Below are positions 1 to 6,385 of a stretch of DNA of 7,541 bases, in pieces. How positions within the stretch are numbered: the first letter of the stretch is position 1; the number at the start of each line of letters is the position of its first letter. The DNA is from DATKNA01 sp035541595 (GTDB lineage: Bacteria; Actinomycetota; Actinomycetes; Actinomycetales; Kineosporiaceae), in the NCBI GenBank assembly GCA_035541595.1, contig DATKNA010000285.1, positions 1 to 7,541 of the forward strand, given 5' to 3'. The translations under genes and the position numbers were made by a program. Under the pieces are notes generated by a model. The model did not search any database. It was given only the letters and a program-made list of their open reading frames with translations, and had not been told where the DNA came from.

Positions 1-915
1 GGCTGCCATCGCCGGATCGGCCACACGCGCGGCCGGCTCCCCCGGGACGAGCGGAACCGCCGCCGTCGCGGATCCCGAGTTGACGGCGACGGCCGTCACA
101 GGGGCGATGAAGCCGCCGCCGACGTCGCCGGCGCTCCATGCCGGGTTCACCGCCGGACCCTTGAACAGGGTGTCGTCGAGCCGGACGGCGACCGCACGAC
201 GCCCCTGCGCGCGCAAGGCGGTCGCCGTCTGGTCGGCGAGGTCGGCGATCCCGGCCCGGCCGACCGCACCAGCCGGGGAGCCGTGCCCCGCGGCGAGCGT
301 CACGTCCCCGCCACCGACCAGGACGATCTCGTCCTTACCCGCGTCGACCACCGTCGTCGGAAGCCGCGCCGACGGGCCGAGCAGGGACAGCGCCGCCGCT
401 CCGGTGAGGAGCTTCGCGCTCGAGGCGGGGGCGACCGGCGCGGCCGGCGAGATCGAGAGCAGCGGGGCCCCGCCTGCGAGATCGACGATCTCCGCACTGA
501 CGCTGCCCCCGAGCCCCGGGGTCCGCAGCAGTGGCCCGAGGACGCGCTGCAGGCCCGCCCGCGACGGCACGGGCGCGCCGGCGGCCAGCGACGGGAGCAC
601 GGCGGGTGGCGCAGGCGGGACGGTCGCCCCCGGCGCCGGCGCAGGGCCCCTCCGGGTGGCGGCCGTCGTCCCGGCGATGCTCTCTGCCCGCGTCGGCGAC
701 TGGCCGAGCACGACGGCCCCGGTCCCGGCGGCGGCCGCGAGCACCGTGGTGACCAGCAGCACACAGAGCGCCGCGGTCCGGCGGCCGGTCGTCCCGCCCG
801 CCAGGGCAGGAAGATGAGACGCCGCGCCGTCGGCATCCGGGGTCTGTCGTTCGTCGTCCACTGCTGTCCCGGTCCGCTCGCGCGCGGCCGACTCCTCGGG
901 CGGGGCCTGCTGCAC
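1..915 (-). CDS. dacB: D-alanyl-D-alanine carboxypeptidase/endopeptidase, PBP4 (peptidase S13) family, N-terminal part
   Basis: The reverse strand is open from a GTG at 915 to the window edge, giving 305 codons; the C-terminal part lies outside. The product is a penicillin-binding protein of the DacB/PBP4 type, which trims the terminal D-Ala of peptidoglycan stem peptides or cleaves cross-links outside the membrane. Residues 1-45 form a hydrophilic cytoplasmic head, about 46-70 a single hydrophobic segment (signal anchor), and about 75-118 an Ala/Pro-rich linker. The catalytic SxxK motif is SSAK at 165-168, within ASSAKLLT. GGGDVTL (201-207) and the stretch from W260 to G281 containing GGGFIAPVTAVAVNSG are typical of the family. 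The SxN and KTG motifs would lie beyond the edge, so catalytic completeness cannot be judged. The GTG at 915 was chosen because GGGAGG lies just upstream (short 3-nt spacing); an in-frame GTG at codon 19 is an alternative. It is divergent from ppa. Confidence 0.88.
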   Translation of the reverse strand, partial: MQQAPPEESAARERTGTAVDDERQTPDADGAASHLPALAGGTTGRRTAALCVLLVTTVLAAAAGTGAVVLGQSPTRAESIAGTTAATRRGPAPAPGATVPPAPPAVLPSLAAGAPVPSRAGLQRVLGPLLRTPGLGGSVSAEIVDLAGGAPLLSISPAAPVAPASSAKLLTGAAALSLLGPSARLPTTVVDAGKDEIVLVGGGDVTLAAGHGSPAGAVGRAGIADLADQTATALRAQGRRAVAVRLDDTLFKGPAVNPAWSAGDVGGGFIAPVTAVAVNSGSATAAVPLVPGEPAARVADPAMAA

Positions 916-983
916 GGGCCTCCCTCGTCGATCCTCCGTCCGGCGTGCCGGATGCGGTCACCGTCGTCCGGCTGTCCAGGTGA

Positions 984-992
984 CAGTAGTCT
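984..992. promoter_or_regulatory. Overlapping head-to-head -10 candidates for dacB and ppa
   Basis: In the 114-bp gap between dacB and ppa, the forward strand has TAGTCT (987-992) and the reverse strand has TACTGT (989-984). Both fit the TAnnnT pattern of actinobacterial -10 boxes, and they share three base pairs. The core is an inverted repeat, GAC-AGTA-GTC (982-991). The forward box would give ppa a 5' leader of about 30 nt with its ribosome site intact. No convincing -35 hexamer is visible on either strand, so this is a motif-level guess. Confidence 0.35.
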
Positions 993-1029
993 CTGCGCAG
1001 GCAGGGGTGCGTCACCAAGGGGAGCCGCC

Positions 1030-1524
1030 GTGGACTTCGACGTCACCATCGAGATCCCGATGGGGCAGCGCAACAAGTACGAGATGGACCACGAGACGGG
1101 CCGCATCCGGCTGGACCGGATGCTCTTCACCTCGACCCGCTACCCGCACGACTACGGATTCGTGGAGGGCACGCTGGGTGAGGACGGCGACCCGCTCGAC
1201 GCGCTCGTCGTGCTCGACGAGCCGACCTTCCCGGGCTGCCTGATCCGATGCCGGGCGATCGGCATGTTCCGGATGCGCGACGAGGCCGGCGGCGACGACA
1301 AGGTCCTGTGCGTCCCCACCGGCGACCCGCGCATGGAGCACATCCAGGACCTCGGGGACATGTCCGAGTTCGACCTTCTCGAGATCCAGCATTTCTTCGA
1401 GACCTACAAGGACCTGGAACCCGGCAAGAGCGTCGAGGGTGCCACGTGGACCCGGCGAGCCGAAGCCGAGGCCGAGATCGAGCGGTCACGTCAGCGAGCG
1501 GTCGACCAGCGCCACCACTCCTGA
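1030..1524 (+). CDS. ppa: Inorganic pyrophosphatase, family I
   Basis: This encodes a 164-residue cytoplasmic pyrophosphatase, which hydrolyses PPi to two phosphates with Mg2+ and so drives reactions such as NDP-sugar, nucleic acid and aminoacyl-tRNA synthesis. Family I active-site residues are all visible: E8 (TIEIP), K16 and E18 (RNKYEMD), R30, Y42 (YPHDYGF), the signature DGDPLDALV with D52, D54 and D57, D84 and D89 with K91 (GGDDKVLCVP), and Y126-K127 (ETYKDLEPGK). The length is normal for actinobacteria. The GTG at 1030 is preferred because AAGGGGAG (1017-1024) ends 5 nt before it and translation begins directly with the conserved VDFDVTIEIP. The same frame is open back to 283, but that extension is Arg-rich shadow sequence antisense to dacB. 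His21 near the active site is present. Position 86 is Ala, where I recall His in the Mycobacterium tuberculosis enzyme. It converges with the Nudix gene, 60 bp away. Confidence 0.97.
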   Translation: MDFDVTIEIPMGQRNKYEMDHETGRIRLDRMLFTSTRYPHDYGFVEGTLGEDGDPLDALVVLDEPTFPGCLIRCRAIGMFRMRDEAGGDDKVLCVPTGDPRMEHIQDLGDMSEFDLLEIQHFFETYKDLEPGKSVEGATWTRRAEAEAEIERSRQRAVDQRHHS

Positions 1525-1584
1525 GGCGTCCGCAGAGGGCGTCCTGCGTCCCCCGCGACCGTGGCCAGGACCGCGGCGCGCCGG

Positions 1585-2109
1585 TCACGGCAGGTCGCGC
1601 GAGCGGGGCCGGAGGGCGAGCACCGCTGCTTCGAGGACCGCGGCGAGCTCCTGCGGGTAGACGATCTCGCCGGGTCGGCCGGGGCCGTCGTTGGGCCTGC
1701 CGTCGGCCTGTGCACGCAGCTGGTCCGCGGTCCACCACGCGCTCGCCTGGATGCTCGCGACCTCGATGTCCTCCAGCGCCGCCGGCCGGACCGTCGTCTC
1801 CTCGACCCGGACCGCGAAGAAGTCGTTGCGCTGCTCGATCCACCACCGGTCGAAGGCGAACGAGGACTCGTCGCTGTACACCGGGCCGACCAGCGCCTCC
1901 TCGGTGACCACGAGACCCGTCTCCTCGTGCAGCTCGCGGACGGCGCCCGCGCGCAGCGTCTCTCCCCGCTCGAGCCCGCCGCCGACGGTGAACCAGAACG
2001 ATCGGTCAGGTACGGCGGGATCGATCCCGCGCAGCAGCAGGAGCCGGTCCGCAACGTCCAGGACGAGGACACGCGCCGCGCGACGACGCAACAGCTCGCG
2101 CTCGCTCAC
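1585..2109 (-). CDS. Nudix hydrolase (MutT-like)
   Basis: This is a 174-residue cytoplasmic protein with a perfect Nudix box, G-x5-E-x7-REL-x-EE-x-GL. Its key residues are G44, E50, R58, E59, E62, E63 and G65, within GGGLERGE and RELHEETGL. Such enzymes cleave a nucleoside diphosphate linked to another group, using Mg2+ held by the box glutamates. The fold begins at about residue 12 (RVLVLD strand) and has the common WFTVGGGLERGE entry. Trp-rich segments (FDRWWIEQRNDFF, ASAWWTADQL) follow, and the tail ends in a short helix. The substrate cannot be read from sequence; housecleaning of modified nucleotides is only one possibility. The GTG at 2109 is chosen because GAGGG (reverse strand, 2119-2115) sits 5 nt before it. 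A GTG at 2124 is the alternative. The frame stays open further upstream to 2499, but that part is antisense to the neighbouring gene. It is divergent from the exported-protein gene and convergent with ppa. Confidence 0.9.
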   Translation of the reverse strand: MSERELLRRRAARVLVLDVADRLLLLRGIDPAVPDRSFWFTVGGGLERGETLRAGAVRELHEETGLVVTEEALVGPVYSDESSFAFDRWWIEQRNDFFAVRVEETTVRPAALEDIEVASIQASAWWTADQLRAQADGRPNDGPGRPGEIVYPQELAAVLEAAVLALRPRSRDLP

Positions 2110-2213
2110 GCCGGCCCTCGACACGTTCGCGTGGTCATGGTGCCCTTCCGGCGACCGTTCGGACCGCCCTTGTCCGTTCGCCGCATCGCCCACCGGCTGT
2201 CGCCACCGCACCG

Positions 2214-2219
2214 TAAGGT
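2214..2219 (+). promoter_or_regulatory. Candidate -10 box for the exported-protein gene
   Basis: TAAGGT matches the TAnnnT pattern of actinobacterial -10 boxes. It lies 52 bp before the TTG start in the 162-bp gap shared with the divergent Nudix gene. The hexamer 17 bp upstream (CACCGG, 2191-2196) is a poor -35, so support is the -10 alone. Confidence 0.3.
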
Positions 2220-2260
2220 CTGGGGCGACCTCGGGCCACTGTGGGTGTGCCCGCCCGACC

Positions 2261-2266
2261 GGGGAG
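2261..2266 (+). promoter_or_regulatory. Ribosome binding site that decides the TTG start of the exported-protein gene
   Basis: GGGGAG is followed by a 5-nt spacer and then TTG at 2272. Spacing and purine content are ideal. The next upstream in-frame start, GTG at 2245, has no comparable site. This is the main reason for choosing the TTG. Confidence 0.6.
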
Positions 2267-2271
2267 TCCCC

Positions 2272-3468
2272 TTGTCCCACCTGACCGACCGCGGCCTGTC
2301 TCACCTCACCGCCCGCCGCGCCCTGGGCGTGGCGGCCCTCGCCCTGCCCGTGACTCTGACCGCCGTCGTCGTGGGCGCGACGTCCGGCGCCGTCGCCGAC
2401 CCCGCGCCGGCGACGTCCACCGCAGCCGTGCTGGCCGTGACGCCACGCACGACCGCGCTGCCGTTCACCACGCTCACCGGGGCGGCCGGCCCGGTCCACG
2501 TCACCGCCCGGGCCACCGCCCGGGCTGCGGCCCCGGCCGCCGTCTCCGGGCTACCGCTGTGGTCGTCGTCCTTCCGGTACGCGTCCGAGCACAAGACCTA
2601 CGGGTACACGATGGTCGGGACCGACCCAGCGAAGGCGGCCACCACCACCAGGGTCGACACCACGCTCACGCCGGTGTCCTTCCGGTTCGCCGACGGACAC
2701 GTCGTGGCCCCCAGCGCGACCGTGATCCGGCAGCTCAGGGCGACGGGCCTGTACACCGCCAAGCCGTTCCCCGGCGGGGAGGGGCAGTTCGGCGACGTCT
2801 ACATGCGCACCCAGTTCTGGGCGGCGCTGCAGAACGGCCGCAAGAACTGGCACCTGCTCCTCGGCGCGCCGGCGACACGACAGACGCTCTCGCTGATCGT
2901 CCCCCCGACCAAGGGCGGGCTGGCGCGGACGACCACGGGTGCCACCGTCCACCTCGTGGACATCGCGTGGTTCCACAGCCAGATCCAGGCCCGCGTCGGC
3001 ACGGCCGCGGCCTCGTCACTGACCCAGTTCCTGGGCGGCGACGTCGTGCTCTGCGGCGACACCAGGAAGCTCGACACGTGCGGGGTCGGCGGGTACCACA
3101 GCGGCGTGAACGCGGCGGACGGCGCCCACACGTACGTGTACGCCTCCTTCCTCTCCTCGAAGACCTTCGGGACGAGGTCCGCCTTCTACGGCCTGGCCCC
3201 GCTCAGCCACGAGGTCGCGGAGTGGCTCACCGATCCACTGGAGACCAACCGCGCCCCCCGCTGGACGGAGCCGAGCGTCCCCCAGTACGGCTGCAGCACC
3301 GCCCTGGAGGTCGGCGACCCGCTGATCGGGCACATCCTCGCCGTCGCCGGGGCGGTCTACCAGGACGAGGCCTACCTGGCGTACTTCAGCCGGGTGAAGC
3401 CGTCCACGTCGTGGAACACGCGGTACACCTGGTTCGGGAGCTTCACCCGGTACAGCCGGGGTTGCTGA
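2272..3468 (+). CDS. Exported protein of unknown function with HExxE motif, possible metallohydrolase
   Basis: I do not recognise a named family. The 398-residue product starts at a TTG with a well-spaced GGGGAG. Residues 1-42 look like a signal peptide: R7 and R15-R16, a hydrophobic run at about 17-36, and a likely cleavage after AVA (40-42). The RRAL pairing is only a weak Tat match. An Ala/Thr-rich linker follows to about 98. The globular part (about 99-398) is rich in Trp, Tyr and Phe. It contains SHEVAEWLTDP (H313, E314, E317, D321) and, 29 residues after E317, LEVGDPL (E346, D349). H313/E314/E317 with E346 or D349 could form a metal site, but HExxE is not the standard HExxH, so peptidase activity is unproven. 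Exactly four cysteines occur, all outside the signal peptide (C261, C270, C341, C398), so two disulphides are plausible. From memory, similar uncharacterised secreted proteins with SHE-x-x-EW-x-x-DP and GYHS motifs exist in actinobacteria and acidobacteria. The gene is monocistronic. Confidence 0.85.
   Translation: MSHLTDRGLSHLTARRALGVAALALPVTLTAVVVGATSGAVADPAPATSTAAVLAVTPRTTALPFTTLTGAAGPVHVTARATARAAAPAAVSGLPLWSSSFRYASEHKTYGYTMVGTDPAKAATTTRVDTTLTPVSFRFADGHVVAPSATVIRQLRATGLYTAKPFPGGEGQFGDVYMRTQFWAALQNGRKNWHLLLGAPATRQTLSLIVPPTKGGLARTTTGATVHLVDIAWFHSQIQARVGTAAASSLTQFLGGDVVLCGDTRKLDTCGVGGYHSGVNAADGAHTYVYASFLSSKTFGTRSAFYGLAPLSHEVAEWLTDPLETNRAPRWTEPSVPQYGCSTALEVGDPLIGHILAVAGAVYQDEAYLAYFSRVKPSTSWNTRYTWFGSFTRYSRGC
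2503..2526 (+). repeat. 12-bp tandem duplication in the linker of the exported protein
   Basis: ACCGCCCGGGCC is followed at once by ACCGCCCGGGCT (11 of 12 identical). In frame it encodes T-A-R-A twice (residues 78-85), in the low-complexity region between the signal peptide and the globular part. It is probably slippage in a disordered linker. Confidence 0.6.
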
Positions 3469-3474
3469 CGGGCC

Positions 3475-3496
3475 GCGCCGCCGACCGGCGTGGCGC
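3475..3496. terminator. Candidate bidirectional hairpin between convergent genes
   Basis: The 34-bp gap between the exported-protein gene and otsB can fold as GCGCC-GCC, a GACC loop, then GGC, a two-base bulge and GGCGC: eight pairs in all. There is no T-run on either side. A hairpin here makes sense between convergent genes, but GC-rich DNA forms such stems by chance. Confidence 0.3.
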
Positions 3497-3502
3497 ACCC
3501 CC

Positions 3503-4387
3503 TCAGCGGCCGCACCGCCACCCGGCGACGAGCACGAGCAGTTCGGCCAGGTCCAGCGGCCCCGCGACGCGGTGCCGGGCCGCGGTGCGGCCGGCGCCCA
3601 CCTTGACGGTGACGTCCCCGGCGTCGTCGTCGAGCACGGCGAACGCCCGCTCGTCGGTGGCGTCGTCGCCGGCGTAGAGGACACCGCCCCGGTGCAGACC
3701 GAGGCGCGCGCGCACTCGGCGCACGGCCCGGCCCTTCGTCACGTCCGTGACGGCCAGCTCGACCACCTCCTTGCCACGCATGACGTGCACGCCGGGCCAG
3801 CGGCCGGGGCCCTGCAGCGCATCGCCGGTCGCGCCGATCGCCGCACCGCGGTCCGCCTGCCGGGTGTGCAGCACGACCGCGGTGGGCTTCTCCTCGAGCT
3901 GTGTGCCGGGATGCTCGGCCACGATGGCGGCCACGGCGTCGCGCAGGTGCGCGAGCAGCTGCAGCTCGTCCTCGTCGAGGACGTCGTCGCCGGCCGGCGT
4001 AACCATTACCTCGCTCTCCGTGAGGAGGTGACGCATGTCGATCTCGGCACCGTGACTCCCCACCAGCCCGACCCGCTGCCCGGGGTGGACGAGCCGGCGC
4101 AACTGCTCCAGCGGCCGGCCGGAGACCACCACGACACTGGTCCCGGGTAGGTCTACGAGAGCTGTGATCGCCTCGGTGGACCGCGGCAGCGGCCGGGCGT
4201 CGGCCGGGTTGGCGACGATGGGGGCCAGCGTGCCGTCGAAGTCGAGCGCGACCAGGATCCGGTCACGGGCCGCGAGGCCGCGCAGGGCCCGGCTCAGCTC
4301 CTCGTCCGCCTCCGGCGTCCCCGCACCGTCCGCCGCGCGGTGCAGCCCGTCCGGCTCCGTCCTCGTCCCCCCGTCCGGCTCAGTCAC
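3503..4387 (-). CDS. otsB: Trehalose-6-phosphate phosphatase (HAD superfamily)
   Basis: This 294-residue protein catalyses the second step of the OtsAB pathway, trehalose-6-phosphate to trehalose plus phosphate, in the cytoplasm. All HAD motifs are present: DFDGTL with nucleophile D49 and acid/base D51, VSGR (88-91), lysine K206 in MRGKEVVEL, and GDDATDE (240-246) with D241, D242 and D245 for Mg2+. The SHGAEI (111-116) and EEKPTAVVLHTR (165-176) segments are typical of the phosphatase cap. It is slightly longer than the E. coli enzyme (266), mainly through a variable N-terminal leader of about 38 residues. The GTG at 4387 overlaps the end of otsA by 8 nt and has only a weak ribosome site, which suggests translational coupling. 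The leader carries the peptide TEPDG twice, eight codons apart. A start further downstream cannot be ruled out. Confidence 0.95.
   Translation of the reverse strand: MTEPDGGTRTEPDGLHRAADGAGTPEADEELSRALRGLAARDRILVALDFDGTLAPIVANPADARPLPRSTEAITALVDLPGTSVVVVSGRPLEQLRRLVHPGQRVGLVGSHGAEIDMRHLLTESEVMVTPAGDDVLDEDELQLLAHLRDAVAAIVAEHPGTQLEEKPTAVVLHTRQADRGAAIGATGDALQGPGRWPGVHVMRGKEVVELAVTDVTKGRAVRRVRARLGLHRGGVLYAGDDATDERAFAVLDDDAGDVTVKVGAGRTAARHRVAGPLDLAELLVLVAGWRCGR
4346..4384 (-). repeat. 15-bp direct repeat at the 5' end of otsB
   Basis: On the forward strand, CCCGTCCGGCTCCGT (4346-4360) and CCCGTCCGGCTCAGT (4370-4384) match at 14 of 15 positions, with a 24-bp period that keeps the reading frame. 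It encodes TEPDG at residues 2-6 and 10-14 of OtsB. The second copy overlaps the otsA stop codon, so a short in-frame duplication may have shaped the otsA/otsB junction. Confidence 0.6.
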
Positions 4388-6020
4388 CGTCTCGGCCGTC
4401 GGACCCGATCACGCCGACGCCGCTCCCGACGGGAGCGTCCGACAGGTCGACGTCGGGCCTGGCCGGCTGTGTCGCCCGCGGCGGCACGACGTCCCGCGTG
4501 GTCACCGCGGCGGCCGGCGAGCGCTCCGGTCGGGACGGCTCGACGTCCCCGCCGACGAGGTGACCACCCACGAGGTCCCCCGCGTCCAGGCTCACCGCGT
4601 GCGCGAGGTGGGCGTTCGCGGCGGCGCTGCGCTCCAGTACCCGGAGGAACTCACTCGCCCACCGCGCCACGTCATGCGTGAACACCCGCCGCCGCATCGC
4701 GCGCATCCGCCGGACCACCTCCCGTGACGGCGCGGCTCCCGCCCTGACGATGGCCGCCTTGACGCCCTCGATGTCGTGCGGGTTGACCAGATAGGCCTGC
4801 GGGAGCCCGATCGAGGCGCCGGTGAACTCGCTGAGCACGAGCGCGCCGTGTTCGTCGCACCGGCTCGCCACGTACTCCTTCGCGACCAGGTTCATGCCGT
4901 CGCGCAGCGCCGTCACCAGCAGGACGTCGGCCGCCAGATAGAGGGCGACGAGCTCGTCCTTGGGGAACGACTGGTGCAAGTAGTGGACCGCCGTGTGACC
5001 GAGGCGGGAATGCTCGCCGTTGATCCGGCCGACGGTCGTCTCGACCTCCTCGCGCAGCGACCTGTAGCTCTCCACCCGTTCCCGGCTGGGCGTGGCCACC
5101 TGGACGAACACCGTCCCGGGGATCCGCAGGCGCTGCTCGGCGTACAGCTCCTCGACGGCCTTGAGCCGGTGCAGGATCCCCTTGGTGTAGTCGAGCCGGT
5201 CGACGCCGAGCAGGACCAGCTCCGGGCTGCCCAGCTCCTCCCGGATGGCGCGGGCCCGGTCGACGACGTCGGGCCGCTCCGCGATCTCGGCGATGCTGGC
5301 GGCGTCCACGGCGATCGGGAAGGCCTGCGCCCGTACCTGCCGCTCCCCGCGGAATCCGGGAGCGCGCACCTGGCCGCGCCGGGTCGCCAAGCCAGCGCGG
5401 CGGCACGCGCGCAGGAAGTTGTTGGCGTCGGCGGGCCGCTGGAAGCCGAGGAGGTCGGCGCCGAGCAGCCCGTCGAGCACCTGGCGTCGCCACGGCAGCT
5501 GCGCGAAGAGCTCGTACGGCGGGAAGGGAATGTGGTTGAAGAAGCCGATCTTCAGGTCGGGCCGGACGTCGCGGAGCAGCCGGGGCACCAGCTGGAGCTG
5601 GTAGTCCTGTACCCACACGGTCGCGCCCCGCGCTGCCGTCGTCGCCGTGACGTCGGCGAACCGGCGGTTGACGTCCAGGTACGTGTCCCACCACGCGCGG
5701 TGGTAGCGGGGTGGTGCTATGACGTCGTGGTACAGCGGCCAGAGGGTGCCGTTGGACATCCCCTCGTAGTACTCCGCGATCTCGCGCCCGGACAGCGGCA
5801 CGGCGACCAGGTGCATGCCCACGGCGTCGAAGGGTTCGGGCGCGTCGCCCTCGGCGCCTGTCCACCCGACCCAGGCACCCTGGTAGCGGCGCAGGACAGG
5901 TTCCATCGCCGCCACCAACCCGCCGGGGCTGGGCAGCCAGGCGACGCTGCCGTCGGCCTCGTCGCGCCGGTCGACGGGCAGCCTGTTGGCGACGACGACG
6001 AAGTCGAATCGGCCCGACAT
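4380..6020 (-). CDS. otsA: Trehalose-6-phosphate synthase (GT20 family)
   Basis: This 546-residue cytoplasmic glycosyltransferase joins glucose from an NDP-glucose to glucose-6-phosphate, giving trehalose-6-phosphate. Visible GT20 features in order: ANRLPVD (11-17), the GGLVAAMEP donor loop (33-41), VWVQDYQLQLVP (135-146, acid D139), FNHIPFPPYELF (161-172), GVDRLDYTKG (272-281) with R275 and K280 for phosphate contacts, VQVATPSRERVESY (306-319), and RDGMNLVAKEYV (373-384) with D374 and E382. The Gln in VQDYQL replaces the His of E. coli, as I recall for the mycobacterial enzyme. The core ends near 465. A low-complexity tail of about 80 residues follows and includes DLVGG-HLVGG, making the protein longer than the usual 470-500. 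The ATG at 6020 starts directly at the conserved SGRFDFVVVANRLP; AGGGGG lies 9 nt upstream. It is the first gene of an operon with otsB. Confidence 0.96.
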   Translation of the reverse strand: MSGRFDFVVVANRLPVDRRDEADGSVAWLPSPGGLVAAMEPVLRRYQGAWVGWTGAEGDAPEPFDAVGMHLVAVPLSGREIAEYYEGMSNGTLWPLYHDVIAPPRYHRAWWDTYLDVNRRFADVTATTAARGATVWVQDYQLQLVPRLLRDVRPDLKIGFFNHIPFPPYELFAQLPWRRQVLDGLLGADLLGFQRPADANNFLRACRRAGLATRRGQVRAPGFRGERQVRAQAFPIAVDAASIAEIAERPDVVDRARAIREELGSPELVLLGVDRLDYTKGILHRLKAVEELYAEQRLRIPGTVFVQVATPSRERVESYRSLREEVETTVGRINGEHSRLGHTAVHYLHQSFPKDELVALYLAADVLLVTALRDGMNLVAKEYVASRCDEHGALVLSEFTGASIGLPQAYLVNPHDIEGVKAAIVRAGAAPSREVVRRMRAMRRRVFTHDVARWASEFLRVLERSAAANAHLAHAVSLDAGDLVGGHLVGGDVEPSRPERSPAAAVTTRDVVPPRATQPARPDVDLSDAPVGSGVGVIGSDGRDGD

Positions 6021-6081
6021 GCCATCGCACCCCCTGTCCGCCGCGTCCACTCTCGAGTATGCGTTTCCCAGGTGGAGGGGC

Positions 6082-6110
6082 CCCCAGATGTGAGCATCCC
6101 CACGCTGGGG
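6082..6110. repeat. Dyad upstream of otsA, possible operator
   Basis: Outer arms CCCCAG (6082-6087) and CTGGGG (6105-6110) are perfectly complementary. Inside them lies a second inverted repeat, GATG-TGAG-CATC (6087-6098). The dyad sits 62-90 bp before the otsA start, where an operator or a leader hairpin would be expected. No known consensus was recognised. Confidence 0.3.
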
Positions 6111-6321
6111 TCGGGCCGCGGGGGAGGCCCGGCTCGGGCGCGAGGGCGAGGAGCCACGATGCGGGCCCGGCGTCGGTGACGAGGACGACGACGCGGTGGC
6201 GACGTCAGCCGACACGACGCGGCCGGTCGGAGGGCGCCGTGACGGCCGTGGCGTGCGCCCGACGTGGCCGCCGGTCGCGGCGGCCGGCATCGACGGCGGC
6301 CGGGGGGCGTCGGGCTGGCCT

Positions 6322-6385
6322 CCGCGGACGCAGACGGGCGCGTGTGCGGACGGCCGCGGACGCAGTCAGCCGTGTGTGCAGGCGG
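6322..6385. repeat. Imperfect 32-bp tandem duplication
   Basis: Two adjacent 32-bp units (6322-6353 and 6354-6385) match at about 26 of 32 positions by hand alignment. Both begin with the identical 12-mer CCGCGGACGCAG and share GTGTGC and a final CGG. Units before and after do not match. The array lies in non-coding DNA shortly downstream of the GNAT stop. Confidence 0.65.

Noticed and set aside
283..1029. A 249-residue N-terminal extension of ppa in the same open frame.
   Set aside because: It is antisense to dacB, Arg/Gly/Pro-rich, and the conserved protein starts exactly at the GTG at 1030 with its own ribosome site.
1525..1584. Terminator between convergent ppa and Nudix genes.
   Set aside because: Three GCGTCC direct repeats and only short stems (CCGCG/CGCGG) are present; nothing stands out above chance for this GC content.
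2110..2499. Upstream extension of the Nudix gene on the reverse strand.
   Set aside because: It runs antisense into the signal-peptide region of the divergent gene and is low-complexity; a GTG with a ribosome site lies at 2109.
2241..3677. A 478-residue open frame on the forward strand.
   Set aside because: It is a +2 shadow of the exported-protein gene, with Arg/Pro-rich sequence and no recognisable domain.
4776..6179. A 467-residue open frame on the forward strand.
   Set aside because: It is fully antisense to otsA, has no domain, and its composition is that of a codon-bias shadow in GC-rich DNA.
6020..6290. N-terminal extension of OtsA to 6290.
   Set aside because: The extra 90 residues are Ser/Pro/Arg-rich non-domain sequence; the GT20 core begins right after the ATG at 6020.
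6322..6385. CRISPR array.
   Set aside because: Only two directly adjacent, diverged units with no spacers between identical repeats, and no cas genes nearby.
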